This document shows, in pieces, positions 34,221 through 43,677 of a stretch of DNA of 64,000 nt. How positions within the stretch are numbered: the first letter of the stretch is position 1; each line of letters opens with the position of its first letter. The notes under the pieces were generated by a model, which saw nothing but the letters and a program-made list of their open reading frames with translations, had not been told where the DNA came from and ran no database searches. The stretch is from Bacteroidota bacterium (GTDB lineage: Bacteria; Bacteroidota; Ignavibacteria; Ignavibacteriales; Ignavibacteriaceae), in the NCBI GenBank assembly GCA_022708025.1, contig JAKIZM010000004.1, forward strand, positions 28,899 to 92,898, read 5' to 3'. Both the position numbers and the translations under genes were made by a program.

Positions 34221-37200
34221 TTAATTCGCTTCCTGAATTCTGCAGATGGATATGAAGTCACAATATTTGCAGGCTTTACTTTCTCTGTTTTCCAAGGTTG
34301 AGAGATTGAACATCCCTTTCGATATTTTATCAACATATTGCGGAATTACTTCGTTACATATTTTTATTAATTCTTCGTTTGATTTGATAAGATCTTCTTC
34401 ATCGGGTTTTCGTTTATCGCTGATGTGAATAAGCTTCTCGCCAAATTCATCTTTTTTTAGTTTTAAGGAATAAATAACTGCTTCAGCAGGAATCAGTTCT
34501 TTATTCAGTTGTGCATTGATTAAAGTTCTTGAGGCAAAAAGATATATCGGTAACTGAAGAGATATACCTGATTCAAGGTCTTGTTTTGAAGGTTTTCTGC
34601 CGCTGAGTTTATAGTCAATCACTTTATACTTTTGATTCTCTGCATCAATATCAATTCTATCAATTTTACCTCTTAATTTTATTCCTTTAACATCAACTTC
34701 AAATTCAGGTTTTAATTTATTAAAACTGCCGAAAGCAATTTCAAAATACTGTGGTAAAAAATTCCCTTTGTTATCTCGTTCAGTTTCTAAAAATCTGTAG
34801 AGTATCGAATTCTTTTTGTTACCTGTGATTCCGAATATTTTTTCTCTTTCAAAAAATGCAGGTGTTGATTGCAGATTTAATCTATCAATCTTTTTCGCCG
34901 CAATATCAAAAATAATTCTTTCAGCTTTTGCGAAAGTTTTATCATCACAGTCTTTAAGCAGAATATTTTTCTCTTTAATCGCTTTATAGAATTCATACAG
35001 GATTGAATGAATCAGGCTGCCAAGTTCAAAAGCTTCTATTTCTTCACTTGGTTCTTCAATGGTTTCAAGTAAAAGGATCCGTTTAAGAAAATACTGAAAC
35101 GGACATTTTGCATATTCTTCTAACTGAGAAGCTGAATATTGTTTTTCTTTTTGTTCAAGAAGTCTTCCCTTTTCTTCATCAATTAATGATTTTCCTATAA
35201 ATCCGGTATATTCACTTTCACCAAACGGATCTTCGGTTCTAATTTTATCAATTTCCCTGTTTTGTTTGAGTTGCTCAAGGTTAATACCTGAATCTGCTAA
35301 AACATTTTCTTTATCTTTCTTCAGCAATTCCGAAGCTTGCAACAATAATTCTGTTTTGCTGTAAATCAATGATCTATAATCGTCTGTATTTTTTTCAACC
35401 GGAGTAATAATCTTTGAAAAGTCGTTTATGAATGAAGATGGCGTAAACTCTTTTCGTTCGCTGATTTTAGCATAGCTTAAATATATTTTTTTCTTTGCAG
35501 AAGATAGTGTTTGATAAAAATGATATCGTTCTTCAAGTATATGTTTATATTCATCTTTTCTGAAAGAACCTGAAAAGAAAATCTCCGGTTGATATCTTGT
35601 TGGAAACTCACCATCAACCATTCCGCCGACGAAAACATAATCAAAATACAATCCGCGCAATTCATTTACTGATGTAACAAGCACTCCGCTGGAATGTCTT
35701 TCTTTAATATTGTATCTGGTAAATTGAAGAGCAGTCTTTAACTGAGAGATAAAAAATCCAAGCGGAAACTTTTGCGTATCTTCATATTCTTCACTAAGCA
35801 AATCAAACAGTTCATCCGATGTTTGAAGCAAGGTAGTAACTGCCTTAACATTTTTCTCAACTGAATCTGCATGATCATTTACTAATCGTTCAGGAATGCC
35901 AAGATCAAAAACAAGCTGCTTAAAATCTGATTTGAATTCTGAAATTGTTTTCTTTTCTCTGAAGGTTTTAACAAGATCATAAATTTTCTCAATATCCTTT
36001 TTTGCTTTAATATAAAACCCTTCTGGCAGCAAATTATTTTCATCATCTTCTTCTGAAAGTTTTATCTCTTCAATCGCTCTGTCAATCAGATCAATCCAGT
36101 TATTATATCCGGAGATAATTTTTAGATTAGATGAAACCCGAAGAAGATTTGAAATATCTATATCATCATTTTTTATCCATCTGCCGGTTAATGCACGAAA
36201 AATATTTTTGTAGTAAAAATTGTTCTCTGATATTTCCAGCAAATTTATCAAAGCAATAACAGGCTGTGACTCACTCAAAGCAAATCTGTCTGTAAGATTA
36301 AATGGAATTCCATATCGTGAAAAAACATCTCTGATAAGATTTGAGTGATCTGAGATCAGATTAAAAGCTACTACTATTGATCCAACATCAGCTTTGTGAT
36401 CTAATATTAACGATTTAACTTCCTTTGCTATAAGCGCAATTTCATCTTCAGGAGTTTGTCCGGTTAATTTAACAACCTCTACTTCTGATTTTTTAATTTG
36501 TCCTTTATCAGTAAGTGTAAAAAGTTTTTCTCTTAATCCCTGTCTGAAAAATGTAAAAAAAGCCTGCGAAGTATCTTTTATCTCTGAAAAACCTTTTGCT
36601 GTAAAGTTTTTATAACATTCATCGAGATGAGAAAATAATACAGGATTATAATTGTAATAATCAAATAAAACATAAAGCTTAAGATCTTTGATGTTTGTAA
36701 TATTATTTATTATTTCAATTTCCGGAATTGTAAATTCATCAAACCCGTTTATCATTACAAGATTAACTTCAGAGAAATGAGTTCTGAATTTTCTTTCAAA
36801 TTCATTTGAATCAAATTTCAGCAGCTCCGAATAAATATCTCCATCTTCATAAACATTAAGATTATTACACAGTTTAAGATATTTATCGTAAACATTTGCA
36901 ATATCAATTGCTTTCAGTTTTTCTGATCCTGAAAGTTTTTTAGACTCTTGTATAAGTTGATCTGGTTTTATTCCGTTTAATTTATATTTATTAATAACAT
37001 TCTTGATCCTATCAAGTGTTCCTCTTGGAATACCATCTGAATAACTTGAAAAATATTTAAGATCAGTTTCGATAAAAGCTTTATTTAACAATACCGCAGC
37101 AGATGCTTCGCCAAGTATATTGTTCCTCTGAAAGTCATTTTCAAAAAATAATTTTGATGAATAAATAGAAAGCGTATAAAGATGCATAACAGAAACAGCT

Positions 37201-37358
37201 CTAGATGGCGAAGCTGTTATAAGTTCGCGCTTTAAATATCTTATTTTCCTGTTAGTCGGAACAATTATTAAAACCTGATTGAGTTTATCCTGTTGAATAT
37301 ATTCATCAAGCAATAAATCAGGATCGATACCATCTATTTTGGCTTTGGTTAATATCAC
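34221..37358 (-). CDS. AddB-like PD-(D/E)XK nuclease family protein
   Basis: 1045 residues. The N-terminus (QVLIIVPTNRKIRYLKREL) aligns with the ATPase-like region of AddB but lacks a Walker A lysine motif, as in a degenerate helicase. Helicase-derived segments follow (VVKLTGQTPEDEIALIAKEV, LYFDYVFVGGMVDGEFP, RYHFYQTLSSAKKKIYLSY). The C-terminal nuclease has KGKIDRID-like RGKIDRIDID, KVIDYKLSG and QLPIYLFA, and a four-cysteine iron-sulphur pattern (YAKCPFQYF plus CKYCDFISIC). It would resect double-strand breaks together with an AddA helicase; addA is not adjacent. Confidence 0.82.
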   Translation of the reverse strand: MILTKAKIDGIDPDLLLDEYIQQDKLNQVLIIVPTNRKIRYLKRELITASPSRAVSVMHLYTLSIYSSKLFFENDFQRNNILGEASAAVLLNKAFIETDLKYFSSYSDGIPRGTLDRIKNVINKYKLNGIKPDQLIQESKKLSGSEKLKAIDIANVYDKYLKLCNNLNVYEDGDIYSELLKFDSNEFERKFRTHFSEVNLVMINGFDEFTIPEIEIINNITNIKDLKLYVLFDYYNYNPVLFSHLDECYKNFTAKGFSEIKDTSQAFFTFFRQGLREKLFTLTDKGQIKKSEVEVVKLTGQTPEDEIALIAKEVKSLILDHKADVGSIVVAFNLISDHSNLIRDVFSRYGIPFNLTDRFALSESQPVIALINLLEISENNFYYKNIFRALTGRWIKNDDIDISNLLRVSSNLKIISGYNNWIDLIDRAIEEIKLSEEDDENNLLPEGFYIKAKKDIEKIYDLVKTFREKKTISEFKSDFKQLVFDLGIPERLVNDHADSVEKNVKAVTTLLQTSDELFDLLSEEYEDTQKFPLGFFISQLKTALQFTRYNIKERHSSGVLVTSVNELRGLYFDYVFVGGMVDGEFPTRYQPEIFFSGSFRKDEYKHILEERYHFYQTLSSAKKKIYLSYAKISERKEFTPSSFINDFSKIITPVEKNTDDYRSLIYSKTELLLQASELLKKDKENVLADSGINLEQLKQNREIDKIRTEDPFGESEYTGFIGKSLIDEEKGRLLEQKEKQYSASQLEEYAKCPFQYFLKRILLLETIEEPSEEIEAFELGSLIHSILYEFYKAIKEKNILLKDCDDKTFAKAERIIFDIAAKKIDRLNLQSTPAFFEREKIFGITGNKKNSILYRFLETERDNKGNFLPQYFEIAFGSFNKLKPEFEVDVKGIKLRGKIDRIDIDAENQKYKVIDYKLSGRKPSKQDLESGISLQLPIYLFASRTLINAQLNKELIPAEAVIYSLKLKKDEFGEKLIHISDKRKPDEEDLIKSNEELIKICNEVIPQYVDKISKGMFNLSTLENRESKACKYCDFISICRIQEAN

Positions 37359-37543
37359 TTATTTATTTTTAAATTAGATTCACAAAAAATATTCAAAGTC
37401 TTTATAGCTTTAAGATGTTGCGAAATATTAAAATTTCCTGATAATTCCATTGTGATAAAGACTAAAATGATATATAAATGCATTGATATTGTCTTATCAA
37501 TAATTATTTTTATATAAGAAAAATAAGAATATTGTCCGGTACA

Positions 37544-38197
37544 ATGAAAAAAACTCTAATAATTTTTACATTCGTAATATCAACACTCGTTCTGCAAAAT
37601 AATTTTGCACAGGGTATTGGTGAAATAGCTCCGCCGAAACCACCAGAAATTTTTCCATCAAACTCTTGGGGAGTTGATATTATGATTGGTGATGCTGGTT
37701 TTGGACTCGGAACTTTTTATCGTAAACAACTTGATTTAAAATGGACTGCATTTGCTGATATTTCTTTTGCTGAAACGAAAGATGAGCGTGAGTTTGAATA
37801 CATAGATTATTGGGGAAATATTTATACTGTCGGAAAGAAGAACCGTGTTTTTCAAGCTCCAATTAATTTCGGAATTCATTACAGGGTTTTTGAAAATACT
37901 ATCGCTGATAATTTACGACCCTATTTTAGTGCCGGTGTTGGTCCTACAGTTATTATTACTACACCTTATAAAGAAGAATTTTTTAATTCATTTGGTAAAG
38001 CTCAGGCTAAATATGCGTTGGGTGGATATCTTGGTTTGGGCGCAAACTTCGGACTTGATAAATCCAGTTTGATTGGTATTAATGTAAGATATTACTATTC
38101 AAAAATTTTAAATGGCGGAGTTGAGAGTCTCGAAGGCAGAGAGAAAACAGAAATTCAGGGATTTTTTATAACACTAAATCTTGGATTGATGTATTAA
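37544..38197 (+). CDS. Outer membrane beta-barrel protein
   Basis: 217 residues from the ATG at 37544; a TTG four codons earlier is rejected because the signal peptide MKKTLIIFTFVISTLVLQNNFAQ begins here. The mature part has alternating hydrophobic strands with aromatic girdles (WTAFADISFAE, YFSAGVGPTVIIT, YALGGYLGLGANFGL, LIGINVRYYYS) and ends in the terminal strand FFITLNLGLMY, the pattern of small porin-like barrels. Ligand unknown. It faces the peroxiredoxin-like gene convergently with only five bases between. Confidence 0.72.
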   Translation: MKKTLIIFTFVISTLVLQNNFAQGIGEIAPPKPPEIFPSNSWGVDIMIGDAGFGLGTFYRKQLDLKWTAFADISFAETKDEREFEYIDYWGNIYTVGKKNRVFQAPINFGIHYRVFENTIADNLRPYFSAGVGPTVIITTPYKEEFFNSFGKAQAKYALGGYLGLGANFGLDKSSLIGINVRYYYSKILNGGVESLEGREKTEIQGFFITLNLGLMY

Positions 38198-38202
38198 AAT
38201 GC

Positions 38203-38742
38203 TTACTTCCATTTAATTGTGCAGCCAATTGAAAAAGTTTCAGGAATAGAAACATCTTTACCATCAAGCACTTCTAATATCGCATCTCGTAAATACTGAT
38301 TCCGAACTTTATCTGGTTCCTGCCAGTTATCATCAACCTTTCCTTCATATTTTAATTTCCTCTCGGAATTAAAAAGAAAAATTTGCGGAGTATGTGATGC
38401 TCCGAATGCCTTAGCAATTTCCTGAGATTCATCCCGCAAATATGGAAAATTAAAATGTTTTTCATAAGCGCGTTTTTTCATTTCATCAAATGAATCTTCC
38501 GGATATTTTGCATCATCATTTGAATTAATAGCAACAATCTGAACAGATTTATTTTGAAATTCATTTTGAAGTGCTATTATTCGACTTTCATAAGCCTGCA
38601 CATAAGGACAATGATTACAGCTAAATATTACAATTAAAATATTTTTGTCGGCTAAATCCTCGGTGGAATAAAATTTTCCATCTGTACCTGTTAATTTAAA
38701 CTGAGGTAATAAAGAATCTATTTTCAATTTGTTGGTGGACAT
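38203..38742 (-). CDS. Thioredoxin-like peroxiredoxin/resA-type protein
   Basis: 179 residues without signal peptide. The AhpC/TSA-Redoxin fold is visible (DSLLPQFKLTGTDGKFYSTEDL, NILIVIFSCNHCPYVQAYE, YLRDESQEIAKAFGASHTPQIFLFN with the cis-proline TP). The active-site cysteines are C42 and C45 in SCNHC, a CxxC motif. This subgroup, with NHCPYVQAYE, is a widespread thioredoxin-domain protein whose substrate is not established; it is likely a cytoplasmic thiol oxidoreductase. Confidence 0.85.
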   Translation of the reverse strand: MSTNKLKIDSLLPQFKLTGTDGKFYSTEDLADKNILIVIFSCNHCPYVQAYESRIIALQNEFQNKSVQIVAINSNDDAKYPEDSFDEMKKRAYEKHFNFPYLRDESQEIAKAFGASHTPQIFLFNSERKLKYEGKVDDNWQEPDKVRNQYLRDAILEVLDGKDVSIPETFSIGCTIKWK

Positions 38743-38798
38743 TGTAAATTTTCCTTCAGTTATATAAACTTTTAGTTAACTGACCAAAAATATTAAAA

Positions 38799-40253
38799 AT
38801 GAAAACACTCCTCATAATATTATTAATAACAATTACAGAAATAGTTATGCCACAGAATTATGATTTCGAACAATATCTGTATCAATCTTATGAACGATAC
38901 AAGGAAAAAGCTCTTACTCACAGAAGATTCAAATATTCAGATATAATACCACTGATAAATAATCTTAAAAATAAAAGCGGATTTAAAGTTAAAATCGTTG
39001 GTAAATCTGTTGAAGGAAGAGGTCTGAATCTTATCACGATTGGTAAAGGAAAAACAAAAATTTTTATGTGGTCTCAGATGCATGGTGATGAACCAACGGC
39101 AACTGCAGCACTTTTTGATATATTTAATTTTATAAATGATCCGGTAAACAAAGATTTTTGTAATTCATTATTTAATAAAGTAACACTGTATTTTTTGCCA
39201 ATGGTAAATCCTGACGGAGCAGAAAAATTTAAACGTAGAAATTTTTATGATATAGATTTAAATCGTGATGCAGTAAGCCAGCAAACTCCCGAGGCAATTG
39301 TACTTAAAGATGTATTCGATAGTTTAAAAGCAGATTTCGGTTTTAATTTACACGATCAGGGACACAGATATTCAGTTGGTAACAGTTTCAGAACTGCATC
39401 AATCAGTTTTCTGGCACCGGCTTATAATTACCCAAAAGATTTTAACAATGTAAGGACTAATGCCGTAAAACTGATTGGAAATATGTTTAATGCTCTCTCA
39501 CAATTCATTCCCGGTCACATTGCAAAATATGATGATGAACACGAACCAAGAGCATTCGGTGATAATTTTCAGAAATGGGGTACAAGTACAATCCTTATTG
39601 AATCAGGCGGCTGGAAAGATGATCCTGAAAAACAATTTATCAGAAAATTAAACTTCATTGCTTTACTTTCTGCTTTAAAATCCATTGCAGAAGAAAGCTA
39701 TGTTAACACAAGTACAAAAATCTATGATGCAATTCCGTTTAATGGTGAATATATATATGATATGATTTTAAGAAATCTAACAGTGCAAAACAAAAAAGAA
39801 AAAATCAAAGTTGATATTGCAGTAAATCTAGATGAATTTGAGTTGAAGAAAGAAAACAGAATTTTCTATCGTTCTAATGTTGCTGATCTTGGTGATCTTT
39901 CTGTTTTTTACGCATACAATGATTATGACTTTGACGGATATACAATTGACAGAGCAAAAGTATATGATAAAAAAGTTTATTCATTGAAAGAATTAAAAAA
40001 ACTTGATTACCCTCTCCTTTATTCAAAAGGATATTCAACAATACTTGTAAATAAATTGCCCGATGAAAATTTTTCTGATTATCCAATAAATATTGCGCTC
40101 AAAAATAAAATTGATACAACAATCAATATTGGTGAAATAGCAAATTTTGTAATCAAAAAAAATAATAAAATAGAATACATAGTAATAAATGGATTTTTAT
40201 TTAAAATTGATACTGATAGAAAACCTGAAGGCAATGGACTTGTTATTAAATGA
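38799..40253 (+). CDS. M14-family zinc carboxypeptidase, exported
   Basis: 484 residues with signal peptide (MKTLLIILLITITEIVMPQ). The zinc ligands are His95 and Glu98 in MHGDEPT and the third histidine in NLHDQGHRYSVGN near 180; PDGAEKFKRRNFYDIDLNRDA and the catalytic glutamate segment ILIESGGWKDDP near 270 complete the M14 pattern. The C-terminal 180 residues contain no sorting domain recognised by eye and are probably a beta-sandwich. Periplasmic or secreted peptidase. Confidence 0.85.
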   Translation: MKTLLIILLITITEIVMPQNYDFEQYLYQSYERYKEKALTHRRFKYSDIIPLINNLKNKSGFKVKIVGKSVEGRGLNLITIGKGKTKIFMWSQMHGDEPTATAALFDIFNFINDPVNKDFCNSLFNKVTLYFLPMVNPDGAEKFKRRNFYDIDLNRDAVSQQTPEAIVLKDVFDSLKADFGFNLHDQGHRYSVGNSFRTASISFLAPAYNYPKDFNNVRTNAVKLIGNMFNALSQFIPGHIAKYDDEHEPRAFGDNFQKWGTSTILIESGGWKDDPEKQFIRKLNFIALLSALKSIAEESYVNTSTKIYDAIPFNGEYIYDMILRNLTVQNKKEKIKVDIAVNLDEFELKKENRIFYRSNVADLGDLSVFYAYNDYDFDGYTIDRAKVYDKKVYSLKELKKLDYPLLYSKGYSTILVNKLPDENFSDYPINIALKNKIDTTINIGEIANFVIKKNNKIEYIVINGFLFKIDTDRKPEGNGLVIK

Positions 40254-40317
40254 ATCTTTGATTAGTGAAAGTAAATTTTTATTATTACAAAAAATAATTA
40301 AAGACAATTGATAATTT

Positions 40318-40896
40318 ATGCTTCCATTTTTACTTGCAGTAATTGCTTCCAATAATAAAGAGCAGAATGAAGATTTTAAACACAGTACAATTCCATATAT
40401 GGATTCGTTATATAACTTCGCTCTGAAATTAACCGGTAAGAAAAATGCTGCAAATAAAATACTGAAACTAACCTATGTTAATGCTTTTAAGTTCTGGAAT
40501 TTTCATGAGCCAGGTGCGAATTGCAAAGCATGGTTGTTCAATATTTTAAAATATAGCTTAAAAATTTCTTTTAAAAAGTATTCTAAAGATTCAGATAAAA
40601 CTGATAGCCAGCAGGTTGAAGAATATTATAAAAAGATAAAACCCTTAGAAGTAAACAGTAAATTTCTGCAAAGGGAAAACTATAATAATATACAAGATGA
40701 TCAGCTATCTGAAGCTATATTATCGCTTCCTGAGAATTTGAAAACAGTATTAATCTTATCAGATATTATTGGTTTCACATACGATGAAATTTCAGATTAT
40801 ATTGATGTGCCAGTAGGAACAATTTGTTCAAGGCTCTACCATGCAAGAAAAGTTTTGTTTACTAAAATATATAATTACTCTGCTGCAAAAGGTTGA
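40318..40896 (+). CDS. ECF-type RNA polymerase sigma factor
   Basis: 192 residues. Region 2 is recognisable (SLYNFALKLTGKKNAANKILKLTYVNAFKFWNFHEPGANCKAWLF, with the GxNxKAWLF motif), and region 4 is clear (LSEAILSLPENLKTVLILSDIIGFTYDEISDYIDVPVGTICSRLYHARKVLF). The region 2.2 DAEDL-type acidic motif is changed to NKILKL, which may weaken or alter core binding. The following gene encodes a probable anti-sigma factor 12 bases downstream, the usual ECF arrangement. Confidence 0.88.
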   Translation: MLPFLLAVIASNNKEQNEDFKHSTIPYMDSLYNFALKLTGKKNAANKILKLTYVNAFKFWNFHEPGANCKAWLFNILKYSLKISFKKYSKDSDKTDSQQVEEYYKKIKPLEVNSKFLQRENYNNIQDDQLSEAILSLPENLKTVLILSDIIGFTYDEISDYIDVPVGTICSRLYHARKVLFTKIYNYSAAKG

Positions 40897-40908
40897 ATTT
40901 AATTACTT

Positions 40909-41754
40909 ATGGAAAAAAACACAGAAATAAGAAAAGAATTTTCAGCAGCATTCTTAGATGAAGAGATTAAAGATGAAAATATTTTTGAAAAGACCAAACA
41001 AAAAATTGTAACTGATAATAAATTTGCCGTTGATTATAAAATACAACTTTTAGTAAGAAATCTGATAAAGGAAAAAATAATCCATCAGAAAACTCCTGCA
41101 AAAGTTGAAAAGAAAATTTTAAAACTAATTTCGGGTGATTCTAAAACTAATGGACCTACAATTCCATTCTTCTCAAACATATTTGAAAAGCCTGCTTTTT
41201 CATTTGCCACAGCCTTAGTAATCGTTTTTGCAATTGCTTTAATAATTATGAACACTGCTAACATTACTGAAACTAAAAACTTCTCTTACGAACAGACTGG
41301 TGAAAACAATATGTTCGTTCAGGCGCAGAATTATTTTAATCTTATTACTCAAAAAAAATTAGATATCCAAATAAACACTTCAGAATCCGCAGAAGTTCTC
41401 AAATTTTTTCAGGATAAGGAAATTAAATATTCTATTATTATTCCCGAAATTCCAAACCAGAACATTTCCGGCGCTTTTATATCTGATGAAAACGGAGAAA
41501 AATTTGCTCATATTGTTTATTCAGGAAAAAATAATGAAATGACATATTTATATCAGATAGACGAATCTTATCTTTACAGTAATCAATTTATCACACTTAC
41601 TAACGATTTTATAAATTATCTTGACGATGGAAATTGCAGCATTACTGTAAACAATAATCAGGTTACACTCTTTAAAAAGATAGGATCAAATATATGCGCT
41701 GTTATTTCAAACGGTAATCCCGACACACTTGAAAAAACTTTTTGCAGTCAATAA
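40909..41754 (+). CDS. Probable membrane-bound anti-sigma factor
   Basis: 281 residues. A cytoplasmic N-terminal helical part (about 1-85, LVRNLIKEKIIHQKTPAKVEKKIL) resembles the four-helix anti-sigma domain, but the zinc motif HxxxCxxC of ZAS proteins is absent. One transmembrane helix lies near 103-122 (ALVIVFAIALIIMNTA). The periplasmic part (about 130-281) resembles no known sensor. Assignment rests on position after an ECF gene and topology. It is followed after four bases by a UspA gene. Confidence 0.6.
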   Translation: MEKNTEIRKEFSAAFLDEEIKDENIFEKTKQKIVTDNKFAVDYKIQLLVRNLIKEKIIHQKTPAKVEKKILKLISGDSKTNGPTIPFFSNIFEKPAFSFATALVIVFAIALIIMNTANITETKNFSYEQTGENNMFVQAQNYFNLITQKKLDIQINTSESAEVLKFFQDKEIKYSIIIPEIPNQNISGAFISDENGEKFAHIVYSGKNNEMTYLYQIDESYLYSNQFITLTNDFINYLDDGNCSITVNNNQVTLFKKIGSNICAVISNGNPDTLEKTFCSQ

Positions 41755-41773
41755 ATAAATGAGGTTTAATAAT

Positions 41774-42229
41774 ATGTTTAAGATCAAAAATATTTTATTC
41801 CCAACCGATTTCAGTAAGACTTCTCTTACCGCAGCAGAGTATGCCGTCAATCTTGCACAACAATATGGAGCAAAACTTCACGTATTGCATGTTCTTGAAA
41901 AAATCCCTCCGATTCTTGCAATAAGATCTTTAGACCTCTCAAGGGATAAAATAATCAAGTCAATTGATGCAGATGCACGTGCACATCTTGATGAATGTAT
42001 AAAGAAAATCAAAAAACACGGAGATTTTGAAATTATATCAACAATCCGAAAAGGAATTGATTACGAAGAAATTATTAAATACTCTCAGGAAAAAAAGATT
42101 GACATAATTGTAATTGCAACACACGGCAGAACAGGAATTTTGCATACTTTATTAGGAAGTGTTGCCGAAAAAGTGATCAGATACTCAAAAATCCCTGTTT
42201 TGGTCACTACACCGCCTTCAAAAACATAA
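41774..42229 (+). CDS. Universal stress protein (UspA family, ATP-binding type)
   Basis: 151 residues from the ATG at 41774, chosen because GAGG lies nine bases before; the frame opens five codons earlier. The fold begins NILFPTDFSKTSLTAAEYA and ends with GRTGILHTLLGSVAEKVIRYSKIPVLV, the G-x2-G-x9-G(S/T) ATP-binding motif. Such proteins bind ATP and accumulate under stress. Its closeness to the ECF sigma and anti-sigma genes suggests that sigma factor may transcribe it; there is no proof in the sequence. Confidence 0.9.
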   Translation: MFKIKNILFPTDFSKTSLTAAEYAVNLAQQYGAKLHVLHVLEKIPPILAIRSLDLSRDKIIKSIDADARAHLDECIKKIKKHGDFEIISTIRKGIDYEEIIKYSQEKKIDIIVIATHGRTGILHTLLGSVAEKVIRYSKIPVLVTTPPSKT

Positions 42230-42303
42230 AATATTAAAATTCTTGCATTATCGCCAAGATTTTGATAATTTTGATACTCGCATAATCGATTAGTAGGTGT
42301 ATT

Positions 42304-42714
42304 ATGGCAAAAATTAAAAATGTAGAGGCTTTCTGCAGTATTTGTGGTATTGTTAGAAAGATGGAATTGACGGGTGAAGTTGCCGGTGAAGATAATAAAC
42401 GTTGGGCAAAATGTAAGAAATGTAAACAAACTATGGTTATTGATATGACCGAAGATGTTGTTGTACAAAAAGTTTCGCTTGATGGAATCGAAAATGAAAG
42501 TTGTGTTACTTATTCGCCAAAAGGCAGTTACGAAGTCGGGCAGACAATTTTTCATGAAAACTGGAATGACTTTGGTAAAGTAGTATCCAAAGAAGTTCTT
42601 TCAAACGGACAAAAATCGATTTCTGTAGAATTTCAGAAATCAGGTAATAAAAAATTAGTTGAATCATATAATAAACCACAAACAGACCAGGAAGAACAAA
42701 GCGAGGTGATGTAA
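42304..42714 (+). CDS. Zinc-ribbon protein preceding rpsU
   Basis: 136 residues. Two CxxC pairs (Cys11/Cys14 and Cys37/Cys40) form a treble-type zinc ribbon, followed by an SH3-like stretch (GSYEVGQTIFHENWNDFGKVVSKEVL) and an acidic tail. Cytoplasmic. The SH3-like part recalls the CarD/KOW class, suggesting nucleic acid or RNA polymerase contact, but no family is recognised with certainty. Its last codons contain the ribosome binding site for rpsU, which starts directly after the stop. Confidence 0.65.
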   Translation: MAKIKNVEAFCSICGIVRKMELTGEVAGEDNKRWAKCKKCKQTMVIDMTEDVVVQKVSLDGIENESCVTYSPKGSYEVGQTIFHENWNDFGKVVSKEVLSNGQKSISVEFQKSGNKKLVESYNKPQTDQEEQSEVM

Positions 42715-42909
42715 TTGGTCGGCATTCAAATTGGTGAAAGTGAATCCATTGATAAAGCTCTCAGAAGATTTAAGAAAAAATACGAGCGCTCCGGTGTACT
42801 TAAAGAATATAAGAAGAGAACTTTCTTTGTTAAACCTTCAATAAAGAAAAGAATGGAAAGAATTAAAGCTCAGAGACGAGCTCAGCGCCCTGAAAATCAG
42901 ATGATCTAA
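42715..42909 (+). CDS. rpsU: 30S ribosomal protein S21
   Basis: 64 residues: MVGIQIGESESIDKALRRFKKKYERSGVLKEYKKRTFFVKPS, the bS21 pattern with a basic C-terminus. It binds the 16S rRNA near the anti-Shine-Dalgarno sequence in the small subunit and influences initiation. Start TTG immediately follows the TAA of the zinc-ribbon gene, with GAGGTGA upstream. A strong terminator follows. Confidence 0.96.
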   Translation: MVGIQIGESESIDKALRRFKKKYERSGVLKEYKKRTFFVKPSIKKRMERIKAQRRAQRPENQMI

Positions 42910-42916
42910 TTTTACT

Positions 42917-42946
42917 AAAATCCCATATTATGTGGGATTTTTTTTT
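42917..42946 (+). terminator. Terminator after rpsU
   Basis: AAAATCCCA (42917-42925) pairs with TGGGATTTT (42933-42941) followed by six T. The reverse complement also has an A-rich flank, so it may stop both strands between two convergent genes. Confidence 0.8.
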
Positions 42947-42982
42947 GTAAGACTTATTAAAAACATAATGATTGGAAAAAAT

Positions 42983-43612
42983 TTATTTTTCAACCCTGAT
43001 TACGACAAAGCCGCCTTCACCATGACCAGTTTTATAATGTTGAACACTTTTTATTTCAGATAATTCCCCAAAAACTGTTTGAACAAATTCAACATTTACA
43101 AATCCGGTTTTTTCTAAAAGTATCCTTACCTCTTCAACAGAATAGAACGTAGCATAACGATAGAATTTATTCGAGTCTTTTAACTTTTCATAAGTTTTGC
43201 CAAGCGGACTATTTTTATCAACCAAACCGATAATGAAAATACCACCGGGTTTTAAGATTCTTTTAACTTCAGCAAATGCTTTTTTAATATCATCAACAAA
43301 ACAGATTGTTGTTACCATTAAAACAAAATCATAACTATCATTATCCAATGGCAGGTTCTCAGCTACGCCATCATAAACTTTTAATCCCTTTTGTAATGAG
43401 AACTCTCTCATATTTTTCGAAGGTTCTATACCTTCGCTTATCTTTAACGGAAGTGCAAATCTACCTGTTCCGATTCCTATTTCAATACCTTTTTTGTTTT
43501 TCGGAATAAAATGATTTACAGCCTGTAGTTCTGATTCGTAAACAAATTTAAACTGTTCAAACCATTCTTCATATTCATTTAAATAATCATCAAACGGTTT
43601 AGTTCTTGCCAT
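42983..43612 (-). CDS. Class I SAM-dependent methyltransferase
   Basis: 209 residues. The SAM-binding motif GIEIGIGTGRFALPL lies at about 39-53, followed by LPLDNDSYDFVLMVTTICFVDD and LKPGGIFIIGLVDK, the Methyltransf_11 pattern. The substrate is not predictable. It is separated from the LOG-family gene upstream by 65 bases, same strand. Confidence 0.85.
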   Translation of the reverse strand: MARTKPFDDYLNEYEEWFEQFKFVYESELQAVNHFIPKNKKGIEIGIGTGRFALPLKISEGIEPSKNMREFSLQKGLKVYDGVAENLPLDNDSYDFVLMVTTICFVDDIKKAFAEVKRILKPGGIFIIGLVDKNSPLGKTYEKLKDSNKFYRYATFYSVEEVRILLEKTGFVNVEFVQTVFGELSEIKSVQHYKTGHGEGGFVVIRVEK

Positions 43613-43677
43613 TTTATTTACCCAAAAAATTATTTAATAAAAATTATTTTTAATCAATAATTTCAATACAAAAAATC

